Assembly: GCA_035655155.1 (NCBI GenBank)
Contig: DASRVH010000060.1
Coordinates: forward strand, 1-64,000
DNA: 64,000 bases
Reading direction: 5' to 3'
From: Lentisalinibacter sp035655155
GTDB lineage: Bacteria > Pseudomonadota > Gammaproteobacteria > Steroidobacterales > Woeseiaceae
The stretch's first letter is position 1. The number at the start of each line of letters is the position of its first letter. Position numbers and translations under genes: made by a program. Shown in pieces: positions 46,237-55,388 of the stretch. The notes under the pieces are model-generated. The model saw nothing but the letters and a program-made list of their open reading frames with translations. It was not told the origin of the DNA and ran no database searches.

Positions 46237-46288
46237 GCGCATTGCGAATTGCCAATGGCCCCGCGCGGGCGGCCGCCCAGCGTCGCCG

Positions 46289-46687
46289 TCAGCGCCCTGC
46301 GTCGCGGCGCCGCAGCGCCATCGGATGCTCCACCTTGCGGCGGCCGTCGAGGATATGTCGCAGCGCGAGCCAGGGATGGCGCAGCATCATGCGGGGCCCG
46401 GAGTAGCCCATCATGGTGCGCGCGAACTCCCGCGGGGCGCGCTTGTAGCAGTGGACGGGGCAGTTGGCGCAGGTGGGCTTGTCCTCGCCGTAGGGGCACT
46501 TCTGCAGGCGTCGGTCGGCGTAGGCGAGAAACTCGCGGCAGCGCGGGCAGGGGGCCGCGCCGGCATCGCCGCGACCGCCGTGATGGGCGCGGCAGTACAG
46601 GCGAACCATGTGGCCCATAGTCCTGGATTCGCGGGCCAGCCGGCCCCGGGCGGGTAGCGCGTTCGTCTCTCTCATCCGGATTCTCAC
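46289..46687 (-). CDS. ygbA: YgbA family (nitrous-oxide-stimulated promoter) Cys-rich protein
   Basis: 132 residues (or 128 from the second Met). It matches the YgbA_NO family: CPRCREFLAYADRRLQKCPYGEDKPTCANCPVHCY, with seven Cys in the family spacing, then YSGPRMMLRHPWLALRHILD. In Escherichia coli ygbA is part of the NsrR nitric-oxide regulon and has been linked to recovery from nitrosative stress. The Cys cluster may bind metal. It has its own short upstream region and is divergent from the PAP2 gene. Confidence 0.93.
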   Translation of the reverse strand: MRIRMRETNALPARGRLARESRTMGHMVRLYCRAHHGGRGDAGAAPCPRCREFLAYADRRLQKCPYGEDKPTCANCPVHCYKRAPREFARTMMGYSGPRMMLRHPWLALRHILDGRRKVEHPMALRRRDAGR

Positions 46688-46780
46688 TCTCGCTGCCGGA
46701 TAATCGCATGCCCACGGGCGCGGCCCGATCCGTACATGCCACGAGCGGCCGTCGGAAGGTCCTCCGAGCGGGCGGTGCTC

Positions 46781-46786
46781 TATACT
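46781..46786 (+). promoter_or_regulatory. -10 box of a possibly leaderless PAP2 transcript
   Basis: TATACT ends 6 nt before the ATG at 46793, so the predicted start site falls on or next to the initiation codon. No Shine-Dalgarno sequence lies before this ATG. No good -35 hexamer is seen at 16-18 bp spacing, so this remains tentative. Confidence 0.4.
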
Positions 46787-46792
46787 CGGGCC

Positions 46793-47662
46793 ATGGAGGA
46801 GAGCCTCTACCTGCTGGCGGGACTGGCGGCCTTGCTACTGCTCCTCTGGCGGCTCGCCTGGTTTCTCACCCGGCACGCGAACGGTGCCGCGCGCGCTGTC
46901 GCCCGCCGTGCCGCGCCGCTCGTCGCGTGGCTGCGCGGCCACCGCCGGGTCGCCGCCCTGGCCGAACGCTACCCGCGACTGCACCGTCACGTCGCGGCCC
47001 GCCTCGACCCCGGGCGCTTCCGGGGGCTGCCTCTCACACTGCTCGTGCTCGGCGCGGCCTACGTCGCCGCCCTGATCGGCGGGCTCATCGAGGAACTGCT
47101 GGAACGGGGCGAGCTGCAGCGGTTCGACACCGCGGTGCACGAGTATCTCGAGCCCTGGCGCGAGCCGACGGCGATCACGGTGGTGGCATGGGTCACGGAT
47201 CTGGGCGCGAGCCAGGCGCTGGTCGCCACCGGCCTCGTCTGCACGGCGCTGTTTGCGGTGTGGGGCCGCCGCCGGCTGATCCTTCCGCTCTGGACCACCT
47301 TCCTCGGGGCGCAGGCGTTCACCTGGACGGGCAAGTACTTCTTCGACCGCCCGCGGCCGGAATTCGCCGCGGACATCATGGTGCTGTCGCCTTCCTTCCC
47401 CAGCGGGCACGCCACGGGGGCCATGGCCCTGTACGGCTTCCTGGCCTACGTTATCGCCCGCGATGCCGGTTCGCTGCGGCGGCGTTTCGAGGTGATCTAC
47501 TGGTGCGCCGCGCTCGTCGCGCTGGTGGGTCTCAGCCGGGTCTACCTCGGCGTCCACTATCCGAGCGACGTCGCCACAGGCTGGCTCGTCGGGGGGTTCT
47601 GGCTCCTCGTTGGCACCGCCATCGCAGAATACCCGGAGCATGCCGGGGAGCGGCGCCATTGA
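46793..47662 (+). CDS. PAP2-superfamily membrane phosphatase
   Basis: 289 residues with about six transmembrane helices. The three PAP2 motifs are intact: KYFFDRPRPE, PSFPSGHAT and SRVYLGVHYPSDV. It dephosphorylates a lipid phosphate such as undecaprenyl pyrophosphate or phosphatidic acid, on the periplasmic side. An N-terminal basic cytoplasmic segment between helices 1 and 2 (about 25-75) is longer than in minimal family members. A shorter upstream start is possible but the ATG at 46793 fits the hydrophobic N-terminus best. Confidence 0.9.
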   Translation: MEESLYLLAGLAALLLLLWRLAWFLTRHANGAARAVARRAAPLVAWLRGHRRVAALAERYPRLHRHVAARLDPGRFRGLPLTLLVLGAAYVAALIGGLIEELLERGELQRFDTAVHEYLEPWREPTAITVVAWVTDLGASQALVATGLVCTALFAVWGRRRLILPLWTTFLGAQAFTWTGKYFFDRPRPEFAADIMVLSPSFPSGHATGAMALYGFLAYVIARDAGSLRRRFEVIYWCAALVALVGLSRVYLGVHYPSDVATGWLVGGFWLLVGTAIAEYPEHAGERRH

Positions 47663-47746
47663 GAATTGTCGATGGCGGCGGGGGCGACACGGGGCACAGT
47701 GGGGCCGTGCTGCCCGACATCCTCCGGGCCGCCCGAGGAGGCTGCG

Positions 47747-49702
47747 ATGACGGAGAACCTGACCCGCAAACTGATCGGGGCGTGCTGCGCAGGCGACATG
47801 CCGCCGCCGGGCAAGCCGGTCGAGCTCGAGTTCCGCCAGACCCTGACACAGGATGCCACCGGCACCCTGGTCGCACTCACGCTTGAGGCGATGGGCCTCG
47901 ACCGCGTGCGCACGAAGCTCTCGGTGCAGTACGTCGACCATAACCTGCTGCAGCAGGATGCGCGCAATGCGGACGATCACCTCTTCCTGCTGAGCGCTGC
48001 CCGGCGCTACGGCATGGTGTACAGCCCGGCCGGCAACGGCGTGAGCCATCCGCTGCACATGCAGTGCTTCGGTGCGCCCGGCGAGTCGCTGATCGGCGCC
48101 GACAGCCATACCTGCGCGGCGGGCTCGCTCGGCATGCTCGCCGTGGGCGCGGGCGGAGCCGATGTCGCGATGGTCATGGCCGGGAAGCCGGTCGCCATCC
48201 CCATGCCCGAGGTGTGGGGCATCGAACTCACGGGAGAGCTTCCCGACTGGGTGAGCGCCAAGGACGTCATCCTGGAGATGCTGCGCCGCCACGGCGTGGA
48301 AGGTGGCATCGGCCGCGTCATCGAGTACCACGGGCCGGGTGTCGCCGCCCTGAGCGCGATGGACCGCCACGTCATCGCCAACATGGGTGCGGAACTCGGC
48401 GCCACCACCACCGTGTTCCCGTCCGACGACCGTACCCGCGAGTTCCTCGAGGCCGAGAGCCGCGGCGAGAGCTGGCGCCCGCTCGCGGCCGACGAGGGCT
48501 GCGCCTACGACCACCGGGACCGCATCGATCTCGGCAGGCTCGTCCCGCTGATCGCCAGGCCCTCCAGCCCGGGTAACGTGGTGCCGGTCGAGGAGGTCGC
48601 CGGCGAGCCCGTTCACCAGAGCTACATCGGCTCCTCGGCCAACCCGGGCTACCGGGACTTCGCCGTGTGCGCCGAGATGGTACGGGGCCAGCGGGTCGCC
48701 GACCACGTCTCCTTCGACGTCAACCCGACCACCCGCCAGCTGCTGCACCAGCTCGTCGCCACGGGGCACCTGGAGCCCCTGATCGCGGCCGGCGCCCGCC
48801 TCCACCAGGCGGGCTGCAACGGCTGCATCGGCATGGGCCAGGCGCCGGCAACGGGGCGCAACAGCCTGCGCACGACCCCGCGCAATTTCCCGGGCCGCTC
48901 GGGCACCACCGACGACGCGGTGTGGCTGTGCAGTCCGGAGACCGCGACGGCATCCGCGCTGGCCGGCGAGATATTCGATCCGCGCCGTCTCGGGCGTCCC
49001 GCACCGCGGATCACCCTGCCCGCGAATGCCGCCGCCGGGGCGCCGAACCAGTTCGTCCGCCCCGAGCGCGGACGCGAGCGTCCGGAACTCGTGAAGGGAC
49101 CGAACATCGAGTCGCTGCCGGAGTTCGAGCCGCTGCCGGACTCCTGGTCGCTGCCGGTACTGCTGAAGACCGGCGACGACGTCTCCACCGACGAGATCCT
49201 GCCCGCCGGCGCCGAGGCGCTGCCGTACCGCAGCAATATCCCGCGCATCTCGGACTTCGCCTTCACCCGCCTCTCCGCCTCCTACCCGGAGGACGCACGC
49301 GAGCTGCGCGACGAGGGCGGCCACGTGGTGGTCGGCGGCGCGAACTACGGCCAGGGCTCGAGCCGGGAGCACGCGGCCGTGGCGCCGCGGCATCTGGGCC
49401 TGCGGGTGGTGCTGGCCTGCAGTTTCGCCCGCATCCACCGTCAGAACCTCATCAACTACGGCGTGCTGCCGCTGACTTTCGAGGACGCGGCCGGCTACCA
49501 TGAACTCGAGGAGAGCGACGTCCTGGAGGCCGCGGACATGACCGGGAAGCTCGCATCGGACGAGCCTTTCCGGCTGGAGGTGCGGGACCGGGAGCTGAGC
49601 GTCGCCGTGCGTCACGGACTGTCCGACCGGGAGCGCGAGCTTATCCGGTGCGGCGGACTGATCAACAGAATGCGCCAGGAGATGCGCAAGGAGTCGTCAT
49701 GA
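47747..49702 (+). CDS. Aconitate hydratase (short, Aquifex-type)
   Basis: 651 residues after GAGGAG. It has the [4Fe-4S] ligands: Cys in GADSHTCAAG and the pair in AGCNGCIGMG. The C-terminal swivel domain carries GGANYGQGSSREHAA and LIRCGG. It isomerises citrate/isocitrate in the TCA cycle, or a related homo-substrate. This short form (about 640-660) differs from the 890-aa AcnA. It resembles isopropylmalate isomerase in the small domain but has fused subunits. It overlaps the next gene as ATGA. Confidence 0.9.
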   Translation: MTENLTRKLIGACCAGDMPPPGKPVELEFRQTLTQDATGTLVALTLEAMGLDRVRTKLSVQYVDHNLLQQDARNADDHLFLLSAARRYGMVYSPAGNGVSHPLHMQCFGAPGESLIGADSHTCAAGSLGMLAVGAGGADVAMVMAGKPVAIPMPEVWGIELTGELPDWVSAKDVILEMLRRHGVEGGIGRVIEYHGPGVAALSAMDRHVIANMGAELGATTTVFPSDDRTREFLEAESRGESWRPLAADEGCAYDHRDRIDLGRLVPLIARPSSPGNVVPVEEVAGEPVHQSYIGSSANPGYRDFAVCAEMVRGQRVADHVSFDVNPTTRQLLHQLVATGHLEPLIAAGARLHQAGCNGCIGMGQAPATGRNSLRTTPRNFPGRSGTTDDAVWLCSPETATASALAGEIFDPRRLGRPAPRITLPANAAAGAPNQFVRPERGRERPELVKGPNIESLPEFEPLPDSWSLPVLLKTGDDVSTDEILPAGAEALPYRSNIPRISDFAFTRLSASYPEDARELRDEGGHVVVGGANYGQGSSREHAAVAPRHLGLRVVLACSFARIHRQNLINYGVLPLTFEDAAGYHELEESDVLEAADMTGKLASDEPFRLEVRDRELSVAVRHGLSDRERELIRCGGLINRMRQEMRKESS

Positions 49703-50424
49703 AGAAGGTACTGATCGCACTCGGCGTGATCGTCGTCATCGTCGCCGCCGGGCTCGTCTACGTGTATACCCAGCTCGACACCATCGTTGCGGGCGTCATC
49801 GAGCAGCAGGGTTCCGCGGCGACGGGTACGCCGGTGGAGGTGAGCGGTGTTTCCATCGACCTCGGCGAGGCCCGGGCGGAGATCGCCGGCCTCACCGTCG
49901 GCAATCCGGAGGGTTACGGCGGCGATGCGATGTCGCTGGGCCGCTTCGTGATCCGTATCGATCCGGCCACCGTCACGGAGGACACCATCGTGCTGAAGGA
50001 GGTCACGGTCTCCGGCGCCACGGTGAATCTGATCCAGCGGGCGACCGGCAGCAACCTGCGCGAGCTGATGAAGAACCTGGAATCCGCCGGCGGCGGGGAG
50101 CAGCAGGCCGCGGACGAGGGGCCCGGCCGCAAGCTGGTCATCGAACGATTCGTGCTGGAGGATGCCAGTGCCTCCGTGTCGCTGCCGGATCTCGACGAAC
50201 AACGCGCCGTCGACATACCGCGCATCGGGCTCACCGACATCGGCCGCGCATCGGGAGGTGCCACCGGCACGGAGGTCGCGCGCCAGGTGCTGGAGCCGGT
50301 GATCGAGCGTGTGCTGCAGTCGGCCGCGACGGAGTCCCTGAAGGACCGGGCCAAGGAGAAGCTGGATCAGTTCAAGGAAGGGCTGATGAACCGCCTGGGC
50401 GGCGACGACGAGGAGTCCGGCTGA
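49699..50424 (+). CDS. AsmA-like / DUF748-like membrane-anchored protein
   Basis: 241 residues. An N-terminal anchor (MKKVLIALGVIVVIVAAGLVYVY) leads into a beta-rich periplasmic domain typical of AsmA N-termini: VEVSGVSIDLGEARAEIAGLTVGNPEGY. A charged linker (GGGEQQAADEGPG) and a C-terminal amphipathic helix (LKDRAKEKLDQFKEGL) follow. AsmA-like proteins act in lipid transport or outer-membrane biogenesis, but this one is short. The ATG overlaps the aconitase stop; a functional link is not obvious. Confidence 0.78.
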   Translation: MKKVLIALGVIVVIVAAGLVYVYTQLDTIVAGVIEQQGSAATGTPVEVSGVSIDLGEARAEIAGLTVGNPEGYGGDAMSLGRFVIRIDPATVTEDTIVLKEVTVSGATVNLIQRATGSNLRELMKNLESAGGGEQQAADEGPGRKLVIERFVLEDASASVSLPDLDEQRAVDIPRIGLTDIGRASGGATGTEVARQVLEPVIERVLQSAATESLKDRAKEKLDQFKEGLMNRLGGDDEESG

Positions 50425-50431
50425 GCGCAGA

Positions 50432-51109
50432 TCAGGCCGTACCGGCCTCCGGCAGCACGTAGAGGGCGACCGCCAGGAAGTGGCAGGCGCCGCCGGCGAG
50501 CACGAACAGGTGCCAGATGGCGTGGTGGTAGGGGATGCGCTCGGCCGCATAAAACGCGGCGCCCACGCTGTAACTGAGACCGCCGGCCACCAGCCAGACG
50601 ATGCCGTCGCTGGCCACGGCCTCCACCACCTGGGGCATGGCGAGCAGCACCAGCCAGCCCATCGCCAGGTAGCCCGCCAGGGACAGGCGCGGGAAGCGGT
50701 CGCGGAACCAGAGCTTGGTGATGATGCCGGCGGTGGCCAGCGTCCAGATGGCGCCGAACAGCCACCAGCCCACGCTGCCGCGCATCGCTACCAGCAGGAA
50801 TGGCGTGTAGGTGCCGGCGATCAGCAGGTAGATCGCGCAGTGGTCGAGGGTGCGGAACAGGTTGCGGGCCCGCGTCGCGTACAGCGCGTGATACAGGGTG
50901 GAGGCGAGGAACAGGGCCACCAGGCTGGTGCCGTAGACGGCGCTGGCGACGATGCGCCACGGGTCGGCGATCACCGCCGAGACGTAGAGCATCCAGGTCA
51001 GTCCCGCGATGCTGAGCAGCGCCCCCACGCCGTGGGTGACCGCGTGGGCGATCTCTTCCGCGAGGGTGTATCGGTGCAGCGGGGCATCCATCTCAGACGT
51101 CCGGGTCAT
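50432..51109 (-). CDS. Hemolysin III / PAQR-family membrane protein
   Basis: 225 residues from the ATG at 51109 (AGG 6 nt upstream; a GTG at 51121 is the next option). Seven transmembrane helices. Conserved family motifs: EEIAHAVTHGVGALLS, STLYHALY, DHCAIYLLIAGTYTP and YHHAIWHLFVLAGGACHF, which provide the Ser-His-Asp-His-His set that binds zinc in PAQR receptors. The bacterial role may be membrane fluidity or proton-coupled homeostasis (TrhA). The name hemolysin is historical. Confidence 0.93.
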   Translation of the reverse strand: MTRTSEMDAPLHRYTLAEEIAHAVTHGVGALLSIAGLTWMLYVSAVIADPWRIVASAVYGTSLVALFLASTLYHALYATRARNLFRTLDHCAIYLLIAGTYTPFLLVAMRGSVGWWLFGAIWTLATAGIITKLWFRDRFPRLSLAGYLAMGWLVLLAMPQVVEAVASDGIVWLVAGGLSYSVGAAFYAAERIPYHHAIWHLFVLAGGACHFLAVALYVLPEAGTA

Positions 51110-51173
51110 ATGAACCTGCACCGTGACACAGGCCGAGCGCAGGCGCCAGCGCGACGTGGGGGGCGGAGCGGGC

Positions 51174-52457
51174 TCAGATCAGACCCCGTCTCTTCATGAC
51201 GGCGTGTATCAGCGAGGTGGCGAGCACGGCCGCGGCCAGCAGGCCGATGGCGATGCCGGCGTTGTTCAGCGACATCGGCGCGAACAGCATGACGGCGCCC
51301 AGCCCGAGCATCATCATGCCGGACATCAGCTTCAGCAGGCGCCCCTCGCTCTCGCCCAGCTTGCGGGAGCCGAACTTCATCACGAACAGGCCCACGATCG
51401 CCAGCAGCGGGATCACGTACACCACGTTGTAGAACACGAGATACATGTAGAAGACGAAGCTGTCCGCCTCGCGCAGGGTCAGGATGCGCGTATAGACCAT
51501 GGGCAGCCCGGCCGTGCAAAGGAGTTCGTAGCTGTTCACGACGATGGCCAGCACGGCCGTGCCCGCGAGCATCGCCAGTACGCTGGGAGCGGCGACCAGG
51601 TCGCGCATCCGCTGATACATGCCCGGCTTCTTCGAGTCCGGAATGGACAGCGAGGGGCCCGACTTGAACCAGAAGTAATCCTTGATGTTGACGGCCGCCA
51701 GGGTCACGGCGACGAGGCCGGCGATCATCGTCACGATCCTGAGCTCGCCGATCCAGAGGAACACGTTCAGCCAGGCCGCCATGAACACGAAGTAGATGAG
51801 GCCGGAGAAGAGCACGAAGGTGCCGCCCACGAGCAGCATGCGCGCGCGGCTGCGCGCGTGGACCATCAGGCTCAGCAGGAACAGCAGCACGAAGAAGGCG
51901 CAGGGGTTGAAGGCGTCGAGCCCTGCGATGACGGCGGTCAGGACGGGCAGACCCCAGTTGGAAGGATCGATGGTGCCTACGAAAGGCAGTTGCAGACCGC
52001 TCACCTCCGCAGGCTGCGGCGTCGCCGCCTCCTCGGCGGGCGCGAGGTAGCTGTCCGGGTCCGCCCGGCAGGCGCGCAGCTGCTCGAGCAGGCGCGCGCC
52101 GGTGGTCTCGGCCTTGTCATAACCCGTCTCCAGGGTCCCGCAGAACAGGAACCCGGGAACGCTGCGGGCCTTCTCGCCGATGCTGGCGGCGATGTCCCGG
52201 TAGAGCAGGCCGTTCTCCCGGCTCTTGGAGATCTCGTAACGGCGCAGGTCTATCCACTCCATCTCGCCGAGTCCGGCGACGAAGGGTTTGGCCTCCTGGC
52301 AGTGGGGGCAACTGTCCGAATAGAAATAATAGAGCACGAGTCCCGGCTGGCCGTCCTGGCCGTCGGTGAGCCATTGCACCTCCGTCGAGGCGGACGCAGG
52401 CGCGCAGAACAGAGCTGTGAGCAGCGCGACGGCGCGCGCCAGACGGACTGGGGACAT
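51174..52457 (-). CDS. Thioredoxin-like domain fused to CcdA/DsbD-type transmembrane electron carrier
   Basis: 427 residues with GGAGG before the ATG. A signal sequence is followed by a periplasmic thioredoxin-like domain (about 25-135) with CPHC, then a membrane domain of about seven helices with two lone Cys: FNPCAFFVLLF and ELLCTAGLPM. This matches the DsbD-beta/CcdA redox pair. It should carry electrons from cytoplasmic thioredoxin to the periplasm. The domain order (thioredoxin first) is the reverse of the DsbD C-terminal arrangement. It could reduce the exported MsrA/MsrB, though they are 36 kb away. Confidence 0.88.
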   Translation of the reverse strand: MSPVRLARAVALLTALFCAPASASTEVQWLTDGQDGQPGLVLYYFYSDSCPHCQEAKPFVAGLGEMEWIDLRRYEISKSRENGLLYRDIAASIGEKARSVPGFLFCGTLETGYDKAETTGARLLEQLRACRADPDSYLAPAEEAATPQPAEVSGLQLPFVGTIDPSNWGLPVLTAVIAGLDAFNPCAFFVLLFLLSLMVHARSRARMLLVGGTFVLFSGLIYFVFMAAWLNVFLWIGELRIVTMIAGLVAVTLAAVNIKDYFWFKSGPSLSIPDSKKPGMYQRMRDLVAAPSVLAMLAGTAVLAIVVNSYELLCTAGLPMVYTRILTLREADSFVFYMYLVFYNVVYVIPLLAIVGLFVMKFGSRKLGESEGRLLKLMSGMMMLGLGAVMLFAPMSLNNAGIAIGLLAAAVLATSLIHAVMKRRGLI

Positions 52458-52606
52458 GGAACCTCCGGAGGGTCAGACCGCGAGAATTTACTGTCGGTTC
52501 CCCGTGGCGGCAATCGTGGTAATCCCCAGCGCCCGCGGCGTCGAGCGGCACCGGCCGGAAAGCCGGCTGCCTGGACTCCCCCGCCTCATCAGGTAACCTT
52601 TGCCGG

Positions 52607-54043
52607 ATGAATCCCGACACCCCAGACTGCCGGCTCGAGAACTCCTACGCCCGCCTTCCCGGGCATTTCTACGCCCGCGTGGAGCCGGCCGCCGTGCCCG
52701 CGCCCGCGCTGCTGGCCTGGAACGGGCCGCTGGCCGCAGAACTGGGGCTGGATGCGCTCGGCGGCGACGAGGAGCGCCTGGCGAGGCTGTTCGGCGGCAA
52801 CGAACTGCCGCCGGGCGCGGAGCCGATCGCGCTCGCCTACGCCGGCCACCAGTTCGGCCGGTTCGTGCCGCAGCTGGGCGACGGCCGCGCGGTGCTGCTG
52901 GGCGAGCGCGTGGACGCCTCGGGCCGGCGCCGGGACATCCAGCTGAAGGGCTCCGGCCGCACCCCGTTCTCCCGCATGGGCGACGGCAAGTCGTCGCTGG
53001 GGCCGGTGATCCGGGAGTACCTGGTCAGCGAGGCGATGCATGCCCTCGGCGTGCCCACCACCCGGGCGCTGGCAGCGGTGGCCACCGGCGAGCGGGTGTT
53101 CCGGGAGGAAGCGCTGCCCGGCGGCGTCTTCACCCGGGTCGCGGCCAGCCACATCCGCGTGGGCACCTTCGAGTATTTCGCCGCCCGCGGCGACGCCGAC
53201 GCGGTACGGACGCTCGCGGACTACGCCATCGACCGCCACTACCCGGCAGCCCGCGAAGCCCACGAGCCCTTGCGCGCATTTTACCGGGGCGTCGTCGAGG
53301 CCCAGGCGCGGCTCGTGGCCCAGTGGATGGCGCTCGGCTTCATCCACGGCGTCATGAATACCGACAACACCGCCGTCTCCGGCGAGACGCTGGACTACGG
53401 CCCCTGCGCCTTTATGGACGAGTTCCACTACGACAAGGTCTTCAGCTCTATCGACCACTACGGCCGTTATGCCTATGGCCAGCAGGCGACCATCGCCCAG
53501 TGGAACCTGGCGCGCCTCGCCGACTGCCTGCTGAGCGCGGGCGGCGACAAGGCGGCGTTCGAGGAGGAGCTGGGCCGCTTCCCCGGGCTGTTCGAGGACG
53601 AGTGGCTGGGCCGCATGGCCCGCAAGCTCGGCCTCACCACGGCCGAGCCCGACGATGCCGATCTCATCGGCGACTGGCTCGCCCACCTGCAGCGCGAGGG
53701 GCTCGACTACACGCTGAGCTTCCGCGAGCTGGCCGCCCGCACCGGTGCGGGCGACGAGCCCCGCTTCGGCGGGTTCGAGACGCGCTGGCGGGAACGCCTG
53801 GCGCGCCAGCCCGACACGGCCGGCGAGGTCCGGGCCTCGATGGAGGCGGAGAACCCGCTCTACATCCCCCGCAACCACCAGGTGGAGCGGGCCATCCGGG
53901 CCGCCATCGGCGCCGACCTGTCGGTCTTCCACGAACTGCGCGAGGTGCTGGGGCAACCCTTCCACGAGCAGCCCGGGCGTTCCTGCTACGCCGAGCCTCC
54001 CGCCCCGGAGGAGCGTGTGATCCGCACCTTCTGCGGCACCTGA
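52607..54043 (+). CDS. selO: SelO-family protein AMPylase (pseudokinase fold)
   Basis: 478 residues. SelO transfers AMP to Ser/Thr/Tyr of target proteins with an inverted ATP mode. Motifs: IQLKGSGRTPFSR (the Lys), SEAMHALGVPTTRAL, HGVMNTDNTAVSG, and the DFG-like DYGPCAFMD. The C-terminus is FCGT, the position where eukaryotic SelO carries Sec. Many SelO act in oxidative-stress control of redox proteins. A 14-bp tandem repeat begins at its stop codon. Confidence 0.95.
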   Translation: MNPDTPDCRLENSYARLPGHFYARVEPAAVPAPALLAWNGPLAAELGLDALGGDEERLARLFGGNELPPGAEPIALAYAGHQFGRFVPQLGDGRAVLLGERVDASGRRRDIQLKGSGRTPFSRMGDGKSSLGPVIREYLVSEAMHALGVPTTRALAAVATGERVFREEALPGGVFTRVAASHIRVGTFEYFAARGDADAVRTLADYAIDRHYPAAREAHEPLRAFYRGVVEAQARLVAQWMALGFIHGVMNTDNTAVSGETLDYGPCAFMDEFHYDKVFSSIDHYGRYAYGQQATIAQWNLARLADCLLSAGGDKAAFEEELGRFPGLFEDEWLGRMARKLGLTTAEPDDADLIGDWLAHLQREGLDYTLSFRELAARTGAGDEPRFGGFETRWRERLARQPDTAGEVRASMEAENPLYIPRNHQVERAIRAAIGADLSVFHELREVLGQPFHEQPGRSCYAEPPAPEERVIRTFCGT

Positions 54044-54136
54044 GCCAGGACCGATGAGCCAGGAATGATGAGCCCGGAACGATGAGCCCGGAACGATGAG
54101 CCCGGAACGATGAGCGAGAAACGATGAGCGACAAGC
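54039..54136 (+). repeat. 14-bp tandem repeat, seven units, between selO and mscS
   Basis: Three central units (54067-54080, 54081-54094, 54095-54108) are identical: GATGAGCCCGGAAC. The flanking units at 54039-54052, 54053-54066, 54109-54122 and 54123-54136 differ by one to four bases. The first covers the selO stop codon and the last abuts the mscS GTG. Every full unit contains an ATGA start/stop pair and a purine-rich GGAA or AGGAA. The unit is not a multiple of three. Confidence 0.9.
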
Positions 54137-54137
54137 G

Positions 54138-55358
54138 GTGATCGAGCGGCTCGAATCCGTCCATCCCCTGGCGCCGCCGGCCCTCGGGCTCGTGCTGCTG
54201 CTGGTCGTCGCACTGGTGGTCGACCTGCTGGCCAAGCGCGTGCTCGTGAATGCGGCGCGGCGCCTCGCCGCGCGCTCACGAGTCACCTGGGACGACGCGC
54301 TGGTGGCGCACAACGTCTTCGGCCGGCTGGCCCAGGTGCTGCCGGCGCTGGTCGTCTTCCTGGCCATGCCCTTCATCCCGGGCGTGCCCGAGACGGTGGT
54401 GCGCCTCGCGCGCAGCGTGGCCACCGGCTACATGGTGCTGATGCTCACGATGACGCTGACCTCGCTGCTGAGCGCGGGCAACACCATCTACTCGGCGCTG
54501 CCGGTCGCGAAGGAGCGCCCGCTGAAGGGGTTCGTGCAGCTGGTGCAGATCGTGGTCTGGGTGCTGGGTGGCGTGCTGATCGTCGCCGCCGTGCTCGACC
54601 GCTCGCCGCTGCTGCTCATCAGCGGCTTCGGCGCGATGACAGCCATCCTGCTGCTGGTCTTCAAGGACACCATTCTCTCGCTGGTGGCGAGCGTCCAGCT
54701 CACCGCCCAGGACATGGTGCGGGTGGGCGACTGGATCACCATGCCCCAGTTCGGCGCCGACGGCGACGTGATCGACGTGCAGCTGCACACGGTGAAAGTG
54801 CAGAACTTCGACAAGACCATCACCACCATCCCCACCCATCGGCTGATCACCGATTCGTTCCAGAACTGGCGGGGCATGAGCGAGTCCGGCGGCCGGCGGG
54901 TCAAGCGCTCCCTGTACTTCGACGTCTCCTCCATCCGCTTCCAGAGCGACGAGGAGATCGAGCACTTCAGGCGCTTCGTGCTGCTCGCCCGCTACGTCGA
55001 CGACAAGCGCCGCGAGCTCGAGGAGTACAACGCACGACTGCAGGGCGAGGTGGCCGCGGACGTGAACCGGCGGCGCCTGACCAACATCGGCACCTTCCGC
55101 GCCTACGCGTTCAACTACCTGAAGAATCACCCCCGCATCCGTCAGGACCTGACGCTGATCGTGCGCCAGCTGCCCGCCGGGCCCGACGGCCTCCCGCTGG
55201 AGATCTACTGCTTTACGGACACCACGGTGTGGGCGGAATACGAGGGGATCCAGTCGGACATCTTCGACCACCTCATCGCCATCGTGCCCGAGTTCGGGCT
55301 GCGGTTGTTCCAGCAGCCGGCGGGCGCCGACCTGGCGGCGCTGCGCTCGGATGCCTGA
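54138..55358 (+). CDS. YbdG-like MscS-family mechanosensitive channel
   Basis: 406 residues from a GTG. Four or five transmembrane helices, then the MscS beta domain: FGAMTAILLLVFKDTILSLVASVQL, MVRVGDWI, VIDVQLHTVKVQNFDKTITTIPTHRL. An insertion after VKRSLYFDVSSIRF and the region RRLTNIGTFRAYAFNYLKNHP are typical of YbdG (miniconductance) rather than MscS itself. It relieves osmotic pressure or senses membrane tension. The GTG has no clear Shine-Dalgarno other than purine-rich copies in the repeat just before it. Confidence 0.93.
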   Translation: MIERLESVHPLAPPALGLVLLLVVALVVDLLAKRVLVNAARRLAARSRVTWDDALVAHNVFGRLAQVLPALVVFLAMPFIPGVPETVVRLARSVATGYMVLMLTMTLTSLLSAGNTIYSALPVAKERPLKGFVQLVQIVVWVLGGVLIVAAVLDRSPLLLISGFGAMTAILLLVFKDTILSLVASVQLTAQDMVRVGDWITMPQFGADGDVIDVQLHTVKVQNFDKTITTIPTHRLITDSFQNWRGMSESGGRRVKRSLYFDVSSIRFQSDEEIEHFRRFVLLARYVDDKRRELEEYNARLQGEVAADVNRRRLTNIGTFRAYAFNYLKNHPRIRQDLTLIVRQLPAGPDGLPLEIYCFTDTTVWAEYEGIQSDIFDHLIAIVPEFGLRLFQQPAGADLAALRSDA

Positions 55359-55388
55359 GGGCCCTCAGGCCGGACGCATGGCGCGTCC

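Noticed and set aside
54039..54136. Possible attachment site or mobile-element end at the tandem repeat
   Set aside because: No integrase, transposase or target duplication on either side, and flanking genes are intact.
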